Notes: a model not told the origin generated them from the letters alone. A stretch of DNA of 64,000 nt from Citrobacter amalonaticus (GCF_001559075.2 NZ_CP014015.2:4154001-4218000), one strand, 5' to 3'; positions 45,697 through 54,355 are shown, numbered from the stretch's first letter. Numbers and translations: made by a program.

Positions 45697-45712
45697 TAGA
45701 CCAGTCGGTCTA
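45697..45712. promoter_or_regulatory. NemR operator
   Basis: TAGACC-AGTC-GGTCTA, a perfect inverted repeat with 6-base arms, directly upstream of nemR. It matches the known E. coli NemR box and lies in the nemR/ydhL divergent region. Confidence 0.9.
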
Positions 45713-45783
45713 ATGCAAGTCAGGTTGCCAGAAATCGTGTTTACGTCTTCAATAGAGTGAAGACCTAATGAAGAGGAAAGGGC

Positions 45784-46023
45784 GTGGCAGAGCAGTTAGA
45801 GTTTTTCCCCGTTCAGAGCCCGTGTCGGGGAATTTGCCAGTCAGATGAGCGCGGTTTTTGCCGGGGATGCCTGCGCAGCCGGGATGAGCGGTTCAACTGG
45901 CAAAATATGAGCGACGCGCAAAAACAAGATGTGCTGCGGTTATGCCGCCAGCGTCTGCTGCGTAAATTACGCGCAAATAAACCCGCCGCGCCAGAAGAAC
46001 CTCAACAGCCTTCACTCTTTTAA
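45784..46023 (+). CDS. ydhL: DUF1289 protein YdhL
   Basis: 79 residues with a four-cysteine pattern (SPCRGICQ...GFCRGCLRS) typical of DUF1289, probably a small metal-binding fold. GTG start behind a GAGGAAA site. E. coli YdhL is the counterpart and is of unknown function. Divergent from nemR, so the NemR box may also affect it. Followed by ydhF after 49 bases. Confidence 0.9.
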   Translation: MAEQLEFFPVQSPCRGICQSDERGFCRGCLRSRDERFNWQNMSDAQKQDVLRLCRQRLLRKLRANKPAAPEEPQQPSLF

Positions 46024-46072
46024 GCCACTAATTGTATATACTCGCTGTAATTTACTTCATGAGGAAGCAGTT

Positions 46073-46969
46073 ATGGTTCAGCGTATTACTCTTGCGCCAC
46101 AAGGCCCGGAATTCTCCCGCTTTGTCATGGGATACTGGCGACTGATGGACTGGAATATGTCCCCCCAGGAGCTGGTGAACTTTATTGAAGAACACCTGGA
46201 TTTAGGTGTCACGACCGTGGACCATGCGGATATTTACGGTGGCTATCTGTGCGAGGCCGCCTTTGGCGAAGCGCTGAAACTGGCTCCTCATCTGCGTGAG
46301 CGGATGCAGATCGTCACCAAATGCGGGATCGCCACCACCGCCCGTGCGGAAAACGCGCTGGGCCACTACATCACCGACCGCGATCATATTGTGAAAAGCG
46401 CGGAACAGTCGTTGACCAATCTGGCGACCGACCATCTGGATCTGCTGCTGATCCACCGCCCGGACCCGCTGATGGATGCTGATGAGGTCGCCGAAGCCTT
46501 CAAACACCTGCATCAGAGCGGAAAAGTACGCCACTTCGGCGTTTCCAACTTTACGCCTGCGCAGTTTACGCTACTGCAATCGCGCCTTCCGTTCACGCTG
46601 GCGACCAACCAGGTGGAGATCTCTCCGGTTCACCAACCGCTGCTGTTAGACGGCACGCTCGATCAGCTTCAACAACTGCGTATTCGCCCGATGGCCTGGT
46701 CCTGTCTCGGCGGCGGGCGCCTGTTCAATGACGATGCGTTCCAGCCGCTGCGTAATGAGCTGGCGGTCATTGCACAAGAACTGAACGCCTCTTCCATTGA
46801 GCAGGTGGTTTACGCCTGGATCCTGCGTCTGCCGTCGCAGCCGCTGCCGATCATTGGTTCTGGTAAAATCGAACGTGTGCGCGCAGCGGTGGAAGCGGAG
46901 TCTCTGAAAATGAGTCGTCAGCAGTGGTTCCGTATCCGTAAAGCCGCGCTGGGTTACGACGTACCGTAA
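46073..46969 (+). CDS. ydhF: Aldo-keto reductase family protein YdhF
   Basis: 298 residues, the E. coli YdhF length. A TIM-barrel NADPH-dependent oxidoreductase. The catalytic Asp and Tyr lie in VDHADIYGGY, with Lys in VTKCGIA and the barrel motif LLIHRPDPLM. The start MVQRITLAPQGPEFS has GAGGAAG 6 bases upstream; a longer in-frame ORF that overlaps ydhL is rejected. Substrate unknown; likely involved in reduction of reactive carbonyls given the nemRA-gloA surroundings, which is inference. Confidence 0.92.
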   Translation: MVQRITLAPQGPEFSRFVMGYWRLMDWNMSPQELVNFIEEHLDLGVTTVDHADIYGGYLCEAAFGEALKLAPHLRERMQIVTKCGIATTARAENALGHYITDRDHIVKSAEQSLTNLATDHLDLLLIHRPDPLMDADEVAEAFKHLHQSGKVRHFGVSNFTPAQFTLLQSRLPFTLATNQVEISPVHQPLLLDGTLDQLQQLRIRPMAWSCLGGGRLFNDDAFQPLRNELAVIAQELNASSIEQVVYAWILRLPSQPLPIIGSGKIERVRAAVEAESLKMSRQQWFRIRKAALGYDVP

Positions 46970-47047
46970 GCGTAAAATCGCGGATCTCCGTTCAAAATGG
47001 CGTCACTGGTTTACACTTAACCGACATACATACCGAACGGAGGTCCT

Positions 47048-47569
47048 ATGAAGCGATTGAGTCTGGCTGTGTTAACCCTGTTAGCCTGTGCGGGCGCGCA
47101 AGCCGCCAGTGAGACAGTGGAGATGAATCTGGTTACCTCGCAAGGTGTCGGGCAGTCCATCGGGGAGGTGACTATTGCGGAAACCGGGAATGGGCTGGAG
47201 TTTACGCCGGATCTAAAAGCGCTGCCGCCGGGAGAGCATGGTTTTCATATCCATGCCAACGGCAGCTGTCAGCCAGCCATTAAAGATGGTAAAGCGTCTG
47301 CTGCTGAGTCTGCGGGCGGACATTTTGACCCGCACAAAACCGGTAAACATGCCGGGCCGGATGGCGAAGGGCATCTTGGCGATCTGCCCGTGCTGGTGGT
47401 GAATAACGAAGGTAAAGCCATTGTTCCTGTCACAGCAACGCGCCTGAAATCCCTTAACGACATCAAAGACAAAGCGCTGATGATCCACGTCGGTGGCGAT
47501 AATATGTCCGATCAGCCCAAACCCCTGGGCGGCGGTGGGGCACGCTTCGCTTGTGGCGTGATCAAGTAA
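47048..47569 (+). CDS. sodC: Periplasmic Cu/Zn superoxide dismutase
   Basis: 173 residues. Signal peptide (MKRLSLAVLTLLACAGAQAA). Copper and zinc ligands lie in GFHIHANGSC, the GGHFDPHKTGKHAGPDGEGHLGD region and MIHVGGDN. Disulfide cysteines lie in NGSCQPA and FACGVIK. A monomeric periplasmic enzyme that removes superoxide arising at or outside the inner membrane, expressed in stationary phase in E. coli. Its stop codon directly adjoins the ydhK stop on the opposite strand, with no bases between. Confidence 0.96.
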   Translation: MKRLSLAVLTLLACAGAQAASETVEMNLVTSQGVGQSIGEVTIAETGNGLEFTPDLKALPPGEHGFHIHANGSCQPAIKDGKASAAESAGGHFDPHKTGKHAGPDGEGHLGDLPVLVVNNEGKAIVPVTATRLKSLNDIKDKALMIHVGGDNMSDQPKPLGGGGARFACGVIK

Positions 47570-49585
47570 TCAGGATGTCAACGACCCCTCTGGCGGCGCT
47601 TGTTCCAGCTGAGAAAGCGAACAATACAGTCGCCAGACGATCGCCGCCAGCTCTTGCGCGGCGGGTTGATGATGGTGCGACAGCGTCTGACAAATCCGCA
47701 GGAGTTCAGCCAGCGTCGTGGCAAGCGGTCGTTGCTGGACGCCGCGTTCGCTCATCACGTCATGCAGTAAGGCAATACAGATGTCCCTGACCTGCGACAG
47801 CGGGTCAGAACGCGACTCCCAGCCGCGAAGCTGCCAGACGACGTGCGAACAGTTGAGCAACACCACGCCCCAGCGCAGCAGCCAACGCCGTGCCAGCGCA
47901 TCCTGACTGTTGCTTAACTGACTGATATGGTGATAGGTCAGCGACTCGTACTCGTTTTCACTGTACGTCGGATAACGACTCAACTGATCGACAAAGCTCC
48001 TGCGCAGCGCCCGAATATGACGGCGGCTTTTGCGTGCATCCGATCCGGGACGCAATATTGCGAAGGCCAGCCATGACAGCGCCACGCCGACAATCTTCGC
48101 CGTATTGTCATTCAGAAAATCGGCAAAGTCATAGACCGGTGGATTGGTCACGGCGATAAACGACCCCATAAAGACAATCAGTTGTCCCCATAGCCCCGCC
48201 AGTTTTGGCATCTGCAATTTCAATAATTGCATGGTGGTCAGCAAGGGGAACAAAAACAGCAAGAACTCCCAGAGGTCGCTAATCTGGACCATCAGGCCGA
48301 ACTTGACCACAAAACTGAACAGCGAGAGCAACACCAGCGTGCGCATCAACAAGGTCAATGATTTAAACGGCGCGGCAACGGCGGAGTAGAGCACACAACT
48401 GATGGCCGCCAGCGTTAACGCTCCCGAACCCGACTCCCATTGTGACGTAATACTCCAGGCGCCAATGACCATCAGCGTGACGAAGGTGCGCAGGCCGCTC
48501 CAGAGGGCTTCAGCATTATCGGTGTGCCGCGCCAGCGCAGGGGTTCGCGGGATGTTAACTGTGGTTAGCGGCCCGCCATTTTCGATCACGCGTAACTGGT
48601 GACTGGTGCGCAGATAGAGGCGGCAGAAGTAGCGTAACCGCTGCCAGAAGGCGACGTGACGATAGTCGCTCGCGTCGGTGGGGGCAAGTGGCGCAATAAT
48701 CCGCGCTACGGCATAGCTGTCGGTCTGTGAACGGGCCAGCGCCGCCAGAAGTTGGTCAATGATCTCCCGCACAGGGGCCGGTGGATTGGGCCAGTTCAGC
48801 AACATTCTGCGTAAACTCGAGATGACGCTGGTGAGGCGCAGTTGATTATGCAAAAGGGCGTTCAGCAGCGCATTCTGTCGACGGAAACGGTAATGACTCC
48901 AGAATGCCTGAATACGCAGTAAATTCATCGTCAAAATTTGTCCGATCACCCCTTCGTGCGCAGAGCGAATGGCGTCGGTCGTCTCGGGTTGCCACAGCAG
49001 GCTGGCGTGTTCCAGCAAGCGCGCATGCATGTTCTTCAGCGCGGTCAGTAGCGCAGTGCCATCGGAGGTGCTGGGCAAAATCATCATCATCGTGCCGCCG
49101 CAGAGGATCCCGACAATCACTTCACAGACGCGCGCCTGCGCGATATCCCAGAGTTGAGTGATGTCGACAATGTTCACCATCGGGAAGGCAATAATGGCAG
49201 CGGTGTAACCTGCGAGCTGGAAGGCATAGGCCACGTTATTGGTAAACTGCGCGCAGGCCCAGGTACAAAAACCAATCCAGGCGGACATGCTCAACAGAAA
49301 CAGCCACGGTTCGTTGAGGGTATGCCCGGCGAGAATTAACGCTGCAGTCGCCCCCAGCAGACTTCCCGCAATGCGTCCAAGACTTTTACTGATCACACCG
49401 CCGACGGTGGGAAAACTGACCACGGCGGCAGAGGTCATGGCCCAGTACGGTTCATCCAGATTGAGATAGTAGGCAAACGTCAGCGCCAGGCACATCGCGA
49501 GGGTATTACGCAGGGCATAGCGCCACTGCCCGGCAGTCGCTTTCAGCCACGGCGTATTGCTCAGAGACACGTGCAGACGCTTCAT
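47570..49585 (-). CDS. ydhK: FUSC-family inner membrane efflux component YdhK
   Basis: 671 residues. An AaeB/FUSC-type transporter: a block of five or six helices near the N-terminus (about 20-170), a long soluble middle (about 170-350), and a second helix block (about 355-500) with a cytoplasmic tail. Belongs with the HlyD-like YdhJ and the small membrane protein YdhI in a SlyA-controlled operon. It starts immediately before the ydhJ stop is finished being read, with no gap. The exported substrate is unknown; aromatic acids are exported by the AaeB relative. Confidence 0.92.
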   Translation of the reverse strand: MKRLHVSLSNTPWLKATAGQWRYALRNTLAMCLALTFAYYLNLDEPYWAMTSAAVVSFPTVGGVISKSLGRIAGSLLGATAALILAGHTLNEPWLFLLSMSAWIGFCTWACAQFTNNVAYAFQLAGYTAAIIAFPMVNIVDITQLWDIAQARVCEVIVGILCGGTMMMILPSTSDGTALLTALKNMHARLLEHASLLWQPETTDAIRSAHEGVIGQILTMNLLRIQAFWSHYRFRRQNALLNALLHNQLRLTSVISSLRRMLLNWPNPPAPVREIIDQLLAALARSQTDSYAVARIIAPLAPTDASDYRHVAFWQRLRYFCRLYLRTSHQLRVIENGGPLTTVNIPRTPALARHTDNAEALWSGLRTFVTLMVIGAWSITSQWESGSGALTLAAISCVLYSAVAAPFKSLTLLMRTLVLLSLFSFVVKFGLMVQISDLWEFLLFLFPLLTTMQLLKLQMPKLAGLWGQLIVFMGSFIAVTNPPVYDFADFLNDNTAKIVGVALSWLAFAILRPGSDARKSRRHIRALRRSFVDQLSRYPTYSENEYESLTYHHISQLSNSQDALARRWLLRWGVVLLNCSHVVWQLRGWESRSDPLSQVRDICIALLHDVMSERGVQQRPLATTLAELLRICQTLSHHHQPAAQELAAIVWRLYCSLSQLEQAPPEGSLTS

Positions 49586-50443
49586 TTATTTACCGATTGC
49601 CACGCTACAGGTCGTGCCGGAAACCAGCGTCACGTCACGCGGAACCTGGTCAAATTCGATACGTACCGGAACGCGCTGCGCCAGACGGACCCAGGGCACG
49701 TTGGGCTTGATATCCGGCACCAGTCCGGAATCGCTCTCGACGCTTTGGTCGTAAATGGCACGGCCAATGCTGGATACGTGACCCTGTAACTTAATGTTAC
49801 CACTATAAAGCGTAATCTGGGCAGGCGCGCCTTCGCGGATATGACGCAGCTTGGTTTCTTCAAAATAGCCCATCACATAGAAGGAGTGGCTATCCACCAG
49901 GGCAAACAACGGCTGACCGGTGGTGGCGAAGTCACCAGTACGCGTCGACAGATTGGTGATCCAACCGGAGACCGGAGCGCGGACATCCGTCTGCGCCAGT
50001 TGCCACTGCGCCTGTCTGAGCGTCGCCTGGGCGACGTCTACGCTTGCCTGCATCGCTTTCACATTCAGATTAGCGGTATCTAACTCTTCTGCGGAGATAA
50101 CGTTCTGCGACAAATGACGACGACGGTTGGCTTCATTGTTGGCTTCCGCCAGCTCCGATTGCGCTTTAGCCAGTTGCGCCTGCGCATTGAGTTCGGCGAT
50201 ATGAAAAGGGGTCTTATCGATACGAAAAAGCAGATCGCCGGCGTTGACGAACTGGTTATCTTTTACCGGAAGATCGACAATAGCGCCTGACACCTGCGGC
50301 GTTACGCTGACCTGTTCGGCGCGCACTTTCCCGTCACGTGTCCAGGGGGATTGCATGTAATAATTCCACATAAACCATCCCGCCAGGACGGCAAGGGCAG
50401 CAACCACAATGGTGGAGAAATATTTCAGTGTTTTCAGCGTCAT
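49586..50443 (-). CDS. ydhJ: HlyD-family membrane fusion protein YdhJ
   Basis: 285 residues. One N-terminal membrane helix (about 8-28), then a biotinyl-lipoyl-like domain (VTPQVSGAIVDLPVKDNQFVNAGD), an alpha-helical hairpin (about 75-150, coiled coil) and beta-barrel domains (VRAPVSGWITNLSTRTGDF). It links YdhK to an outer membrane channel. The ATG at 50443 aligns with E. coli YdhJ and starts two bases after the ydhI stop. Confidence 0.94.
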   Translation of the reverse strand: MTLKTLKYFSTIVVAALAVLAGWFMWNYYMQSPWTRDGKVRAEQVSVTPQVSGAIVDLPVKDNQFVNAGDLLFRIDKTPFHIAELNAQAQLAKAQSELAEANNEANRRRHLSQNVISAEELDTANLNVKAMQASVDVAQATLRQAQWQLAQTDVRAPVSGWITNLSTRTGDFATTGQPLFALVDSHSFYVMGYFEETKLRHIREGAPAQITLYSGNIKLQGHVSSIGRAIYDQSVESDSGLVPDIKPNVPWVRLAQRVPVRIEFDQVPRDVTLVSGTTCSVAIGK

Positions 50444-50445
50444 AA

Positions 50446-50682
50446 TTACCACGCAACCAATAAAAGAAGACCCGAACAGACGCAGAGAGCAAAAATTGAC
50501 AGATCCATCAATAAAGGATGCCAGATTTCACCGGAGTAAATACGTTCGCGCAGCAGGCAATGGATGAAAAGCCAGAGGAGAAATCCCAGCGCAAAGGCCT
50601 TGAACAGCGGCGGGAAGTAAACAGATGCGCCAATCACTAAGTCCTGTAAGGGCATCCCTGTTGTATTGAGTGCGGAGGTCAC
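50446..50682 (-). CDS. ydhI: Small DUF1656 membrane protein YdhI
   Basis: 78 residues with two transmembrane helices (about 22-42 and 53-75). The GTG at 50682 is preferred to a TTG two codons upstream because AAAGGA is then properly spaced and the length equals the E. coli protein. It is the AaeX-like small partner found with HlyD/FUSC pairs. First gene of ydhI-ydhJ-ydhK, divergent from slyA. Confidence 0.9.
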   Translation of the reverse strand: MTSALNTTGMPLQDLVIGASVYFPPLFKAFALGFLLWLFIHCLLRERIYSGEIWHPLLMDLSIFALCVCSGLLLLVAW

Positions 50683-50811
50683 AAGCAATAGTCCTTTGCG
50701 TCAGGCTACGTTTATCCAGGTTTAGCAAAAACCGGTACGAAGCGTGCTTTTTTCGCGTAATGTCTGAAAAATATGTCTGGCGGTAACCAAATGCAGCAAT
50801 ACATTTGTTTT

Positions 50812-50826
50812 AGCAATACAATTGCT
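50812..50826. promoter_or_regulatory. Second inverted repeat in the slyA/ydhI region
   Basis: AGCAAT-ACA-ATTGCT is a perfect interrupted palindrome 30 bases from the canonical SlyA operator. It shares the AGCAA core with that operator, so it may be an auxiliary SlyA site controlling ydhIJK. Confidence 0.5.
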
Positions 50827-50855
50827 GCACACTATTCTAAAATCAGTATAATATC

Positions 50856-50867
50856 TTAGCAAGCTAA
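50856..50867. promoter_or_regulatory. Consensus SlyA operator
   Basis: TTAGCAAGCTAA is the exact 12-base palindrome defined as the SlyA consensus. It lies 16 bases before the slyA start codon, as expected for autoregulation, in the divergent slyA/ydhI region. Confidence 0.92.
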
Positions 50868-50883
50868 TTATAAGGAGATGAAA

Positions 50884-51318
50884 TTGGAATCGCCATTAGG
50901 TTCTGATCTGGCACGGTTGGTGCGCATTTGGCGTGCTTTGATAGACCACCGTCTTAAGCCTCTGGAATTGACGCAGACGCACTGGGTTACGCTGCATAAT
51001 ATTCATCAACTGCCACCGGATCAATCACAGATACAACTGGCAAAAGCGATTGGCATCGAACAGCCGTCACTGGTACGTACGCTGGATCAGCTCGAAGAGA
51101 AAGGGCTTATTTCGCGTCAGACCTGTGTCAGCGATCGCCGGGCCAAGCGGATTAAACTCACGGAAAAGGCAGAGCCGCTGATTGCTGATATGGAAGCGGT
51201 TATCAACAAAACGCGTGGTGAAATTCTGGAAGGGATTTCTGCGCAGGAAATTGACCTGCTGATTAAACTGATCACCCGACTTGAACACAATATCATTGAG
51301 CTACAGTCGCACGATTAA
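50884..51318 (+). CDS. slyA: MarR-family regulator SlyA
   Basis: 144 residues if translation starts at TTG 50884 (protein MESPLGSDLARLVRIW), as in E. coli; AAGGAG then stands 6 bases upstream. An ATG two codons earlier directly touches the ribosome site and is less likely. A winged-helix regulator that counteracts H-NS silencing and controls envelope and virulence genes. The DNA-binding region is QIQLAKAIGIEQPSLVRTLDQLEEKGLISR; a basic wing (SDRRAKRIKLT) follows. Divergent from ydhIJK, convergent with slyB. Confidence 0.94.
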   Translation: MESPLGSDLARLVRIWRALIDHRLKPLELTQTHWVTLHNIHQLPPDQSQIQLAKAIGIEQPSLVRTLDQLEEKGLISRQTCVSDRRAKRIKLTEKAEPLIADMEAVINKTRGEILEGISAQEIDLLIKLITRLEHNIIELQSHD

Positions 51319-51326
51319 TGTCATGA

Positions 51327-51355
51327 AACGTGTGGTCAGATCCTGACCACACGTT
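51327..51355. terminator. Bidirectional terminator between slyA and slyB
   Basis: AACGTGTGGTCAG and CTGACCACACGTT form a perfect 13-bp stem with a 3-base loop. It ends in TTAATTC on the slyA strand. It serves the two convergent genes. Confidence 0.8.
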
Positions 51356-51362
51356 AATTCAC

Positions 51363-51830
51363 TTAGCGCGGAGAAACGGTAACCTGACGACCGTTGCTGG
51401 CCAGTACGACACGCTGTCCCGCAGAGAAACGCGTATCCCCTTGTTTCTGAACAACCATGATGGTGTTGCCATCATCCTTACGGATTTCCAGCTCAACGCC
51501 CTGTGTTTTGTTCATCGCACCCTGTACGCCTTGTCCGGCAACGCCACCCGCGACAGCACCCGCCGCCGTTGCCAGAGAACGACCGGTACCACCACCAACA
51601 GTGTTACCCAGGAAGCCACCGAGCACAGCGCCACCAATGGCGCCGATCACGTTATCATTATCACCGGCCTGAATTTTTACCGGACGCACGTTTACAATCG
51701 TCCCGTAGGTAACGTTCTGAACCTGCTTCGCTTCAGAAGCGGTATAGACATCGCCTGAAAGGCTATCCGTGTTGGCACAACCCACTAAAGACAAGCCAGC
51801 CAGTGAAACGATCAGTACACGTTTAATCAT
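51363..51830 (-). CDS. slyB: Outer membrane lipoprotein SlyB
   Basis: 155 residues. Signal peptide with lipobox LVGC (Cys18), then a glycine-zipper region (GAIGGAVLGGFLGNTVGGGTG, about 65-100) and a C-terminal beta domain. In E. coli and Salmonella SlyB belongs to the PhoP regulon and supports outer membrane stability under stress. A PhoP box with a correctly spaced -10 is present upstream. The Cys is followed by Ala, so Lol transport to the outer membrane is expected. Confidence 0.95.
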   Translation of the reverse strand: MIKRVLIVSLAGLSLVGCANTDSLSGDVYTASEAKQVQNVTYGTIVNVRPVKIQAGDNDNVIGAIGGAVLGGFLGNTVGGGTGRSLATAAGAVAGGVAGQGVQGAMNKTQGVELEIRKDDGNTIMVVQKQGDTRFSAGQRVVLASNGRQVTVSPR

Positions 51831-51937
51831 TTAAAAATCTCCTGTTCACCATGAAACGCTACCCAAGCATCCCTCATGGTCAAATTATATGGCATTTGCG
51901 CGTTTAAGGTCACATGTTCTGTCTGAATGATACAGAA

Positions 51938-51972
51938 ATCATAATAACAGGCAGCTTAACCAACTTTAAACG
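51938..51972 (-). promoter_or_regulatory. PhoP-dependent slyB promoter
   Basis: On the reverse strand CGTTTA-AAGTT-GGTTAA (51956-51972) is a PhoP box: two direct GTTTA-type hexamers with 5-base spacing. A TATGAT -10 (51938-51943) follows after 12 bases, the usual geometry of PhoP-activated promoters. Confidence 0.8.
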
Positions 51973-52101
51973 AACTATTCAGTGAATTTATTAAATCAGC
52001 ACGGCGAGGGCGCTTTCGGGAAAAACGTGAATGAAGCGTAGCATTGACTGCGCGTTTATGATGGAGTGTTGACGCAAAGTCATGCTTAAAAAGGAACATG
52101 T

Positions 52102-53223
52102 ATGAAATCGGGCCGTTATATTGGCGTGATGTCAGGCACCAGCCTTGATGGTGTCGATGTCGTACTGGCGACGATAGATGACACGATGGTGGCCCAACAG
52201 GGGAGCCTCAGCTGGCCGATGCCGGTTTCCCTTAAACAGGCGATTCTCGATATTTGCCAGGGGCAATCTCTGACGCTTTCCCAGTTGGGTCAGCTGGATG
52301 TTCGGTTGGGCAAGCTGTTTGCTGAGGCGGTCAACGCGCTACTGGCGCAGGAAAAATTGCGTCCGCAAGACATTATCGCTATTGGTTGCCACGGGCAAAC
52401 GGTGTGGCATGAACCCACCGGCGCGGCGCCGCATACGCTACAGATCGGCGATAACAATCAGATTGTGGCGCATACCGGTATCACGGTAGTCGGCGACTTC
52501 CGCCGTCGTGATATTGCGCTGGGCGGACAGGGCGCGCCGTTGGTACCTGCATTTCATCAGGCGCTGCTCGCGCATCCGACTGAGCGAAGAATGGTGCTCA
52601 ATATTGGCGGCATCGCCAATCTGTCGCTGTTGATTCCGGGGCAGCCCGTGCGTGGATACGACACCGGGCCCGGCAATATGCTGATGGATGCCTGGATCTG
52701 GCGGAAGTGCGGCAAACCCTATGATAAAGATGCGCAATGGGCCTGCGGTGGGACGGTGATTATTCCGTTGCTACAAAATATGCTCAGCGACCCCTGGTTC
52801 TCGCTACCCGCGCCGAAAAGTACCGGGCGGGAATACTTCAACTACGGCTGGATCGAACGCCAACTGGCGGCGTTCCCGGGGATCGCGCCGCGCGATGTTC
52901 AGGCGACGCTGACGGAGCTGACGGCGGTCACCATCGCCGAACAGGTGCTATTGAGCGGGGGCTGCGAACGTCTGATGGTCTGCGGTGGCGGCAGTCGTAA
53001 CCCTTTGTTAATGACCCGACTGGCGGGGCTGCTGCCGGGAACGGAAGTGACGACCACCGATGAGGCCGGGATCAGCGGCGATGATATGGAAGCGTTGGCA
53101 TTTGCCTGGCTGGCATGGCGCACGCTGGCCGGTCTTCCGGGCAATTTACCGTCGGTGACCGGCGCCTGTGAAGCAAGCATTCTGGGCGCGGTGTTTCCTG
53201 CCAACCCACGAACTCAGAGTTAA
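52102..53223 (+). CDS. anmK: Anhydro-N-acetylmuramic acid kinase
   Basis: 373 residues. Opens the 1,6-anhydro ring of anhMurNAc and phosphorylates it to MurNAc-6-phosphate during peptidoglycan recycling. The ATP-binding loop GVMSGTSLDGVDVVLA lies at the N-terminus. The second half has NIGGIANLSLL, GYDTGPGNMLMDAW and the adenosine-binding VCGGGSRNPLLM. Cytoplasmic actin-like fold. An AAGGAA site precedes the ATG. Followed by mliC, a lysozyme inhibitor, so two genes dealing with wall turnover and defence are adjacent. Confidence 0.96.
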   Translation: MKSGRYIGVMSGTSLDGVDVVLATIDDTMVAQQGSLSWPMPVSLKQAILDICQGQSLTLSQLGQLDVRLGKLFAEAVNALLAQEKLRPQDIIAIGCHGQTVWHEPTGAAPHTLQIGDNNQIVAHTGITVVGDFRRRDIALGGQGAPLVPAFHQALLAHPTERRMVLNIGGIANLSLLIPGQPVRGYDTGPGNMLMDAWIWRKCGKPYDKDAQWACGGTVIIPLLQNMLSDPWFSLPAPKSTGREYFNYGWIERQLAAFPGIAPRDVQATLTELTAVTIAEQVLLSGGCERLMVCGGGSRNPLLMTRLAGLLPGTEVTTTDEAGISGDDMEALAFAWLAWRTLAGLPGNLPSVTGACEASILGAVFPANPRTQS

Positions 53224-53267
53224 CTGAATTTTTCTTTCGTCTTCTGCCGTTACACTGTGGAGATTAA

Positions 53268-53287
53268 GGAGGGTGAATTCACCCTCC
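53268..53287. terminator. 20-base palindrome between anmK and mliC
   Basis: GGAGGGTGAATTCACCCTCC is perfectly self-complementary and can form an 8-bp hairpin with an AATT loop. No T tract follows, so it may partly separate anmK from mliC or protect the anmK 3' end. Confidence 0.5.
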
Positions 53288-53316
53288 CGGACCAGGAAAG
53301 TCTTCAGGATACGTCT

Positions 53317-53640
53317 ATGAAAAAACTGCTACTCATCTGTTTCCCGCTTATGCTCTCTGGTTGTAGCGTCTACAACCAGTTTGTTGAACGTATGCAAACG
53401 GACACACTGGAATACCAGTGTGATGAAAAACCGCTGACGGTAAAATTGAATAATACCCGTCAGGAGGTGAATTTTGTTTATGACAATAAACTGCTTAATC
53501 TGAAGCAGGGCATCTCGGCGTCAGGCGCGCGCTATACCGACGGAATCTATGTGTTCTGGTCGAAGGGCGACGGAGCGACCGTCTACAAACGTGACCGTAT
53601 CGTGCTGAATAACTGCCAGTTACAAAACCCGAAGCGTTGA
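53317..53640 (+). CDS. mliC: Membrane-bound lysozyme inhibitor MliC
   Basis: 107 residues. Lipoprotein signal with lipobox LSGC (about residue 16), then the MliC beta-barrel domain that plugs the active site of C-type lysozymes. Cysteines in LEYQCDEKP and VLNNCQLQ should form a disulfide. The start MKKLLLICF is chosen because a longer in-frame version would put a charged stretch before the signal. E. coli YdhA/MliC is the counterpart. It lies between anmK and pdxH as in E. coli. Confidence 0.94.
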   Translation: MKKLLLICFPLMLSGCSVYNQFVERMQTDTLEYQCDEKPLTVKLNNTRQEVNFVYDNKLLNLKQGISASGARYTDGIYVFWSKGDGATVYKRDRIVLNNCQLQNPKR

Positions 53641-53698
53641 GATTTCCAGCAGGGCGGCGCACAATAGCGCCACCCACTGACAATCCGTAGCGAACCCC

Positions 53699-54355
53699 AT
53701 GTCTGATAACGACGAATTGCAGCAAATCGCGCATCTGCGCCGTGAATACACCAAAGGCGGTCTGCGCCGCCGCGATCTTCCCGCTGAGCCGTTAACGCTT
53801 TTCGAACGCTGGCTGGCTCAGGCATGTGACGCCAGACTGGCGGATCCCACCGCCATGGTTGTGGCGACCGTTGACGAAAATGGCCAACCGTATCAGCGTA
53901 TTGTGTTGCTGAAACACTACGATGAAAAAGGGCTGGTGTTCTATACCAACCTCGGCAGCCGTAAAGCGCATCAAATCGAAAAAAATCCTCGCATCAGCCT
54001 GCTGTTTCCCTGGCATATGCTGGAACGTCAGGTGATGGTGACGGGGAAAGCCGAACGCTTATCAACGCTGGAAGTGGTGAAGTATTTCCACAGCCGCCCG
54101 CGTGACAGCCAGATCGGCGCATGGGTCTCGAAACAGTCCAGCCGTATTTCCGCGCGTGGGATCCTCGAAAGTAAATTCCTCGAATTAAAACAGAAATTCC
54201 AGCAAGGCGAAGTGCCGCTGCCCAGTTTCTGGGGCGGATTCCGCGTCAGCATTGAACAGATGGAGTTCTGGCAGGGCGGTGAACACCGACTGCATGACCG
54301 CTTTTTATACCAGCGTGAAAATAACGCATGGAAAATTGACCGTCTCGCGCCATAA
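53699..54355 (+). CDS. pdxH: Pyridoxine/pyridoxamine 5'-phosphate oxidase
   Basis: 218 residues. An FMN enzyme that makes pyridoxal 5'-phosphate from PNP or PMP, the last step of vitamin B6 synthesis and salvage. Recognisable elements: RREYTKGGLRRRDL at the N-terminus, the FMN-binding VLLKHYDEKGLVFYTNLGSRKAHQ, and the C-terminal substrate site FWGGFRVSIEQMEFWQGGEHRLHDR. Complete. A terminator hairpin follows. pdxY, a B6 salvage kinase, lies just beyond tyrS. Confidence 0.97.
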   Translation: MSDNDELQQIAHLRREYTKGGLRRRDLPAEPLTLFERWLAQACDARLADPTAMVVATVDENGQPYQRIVLLKHYDEKGLVFYTNLGSRKAHQIEKNPRISLLFPWHMLERQVMVTGKAERLSTLEVVKYFHSRPRDSQIGAWVSKQSSRISARGILESKFLELKQKFQQGEVPLPSFWGGFRVSIEQMEFWQGGEHRLHDRFLYQRENNAWKIDRLAP

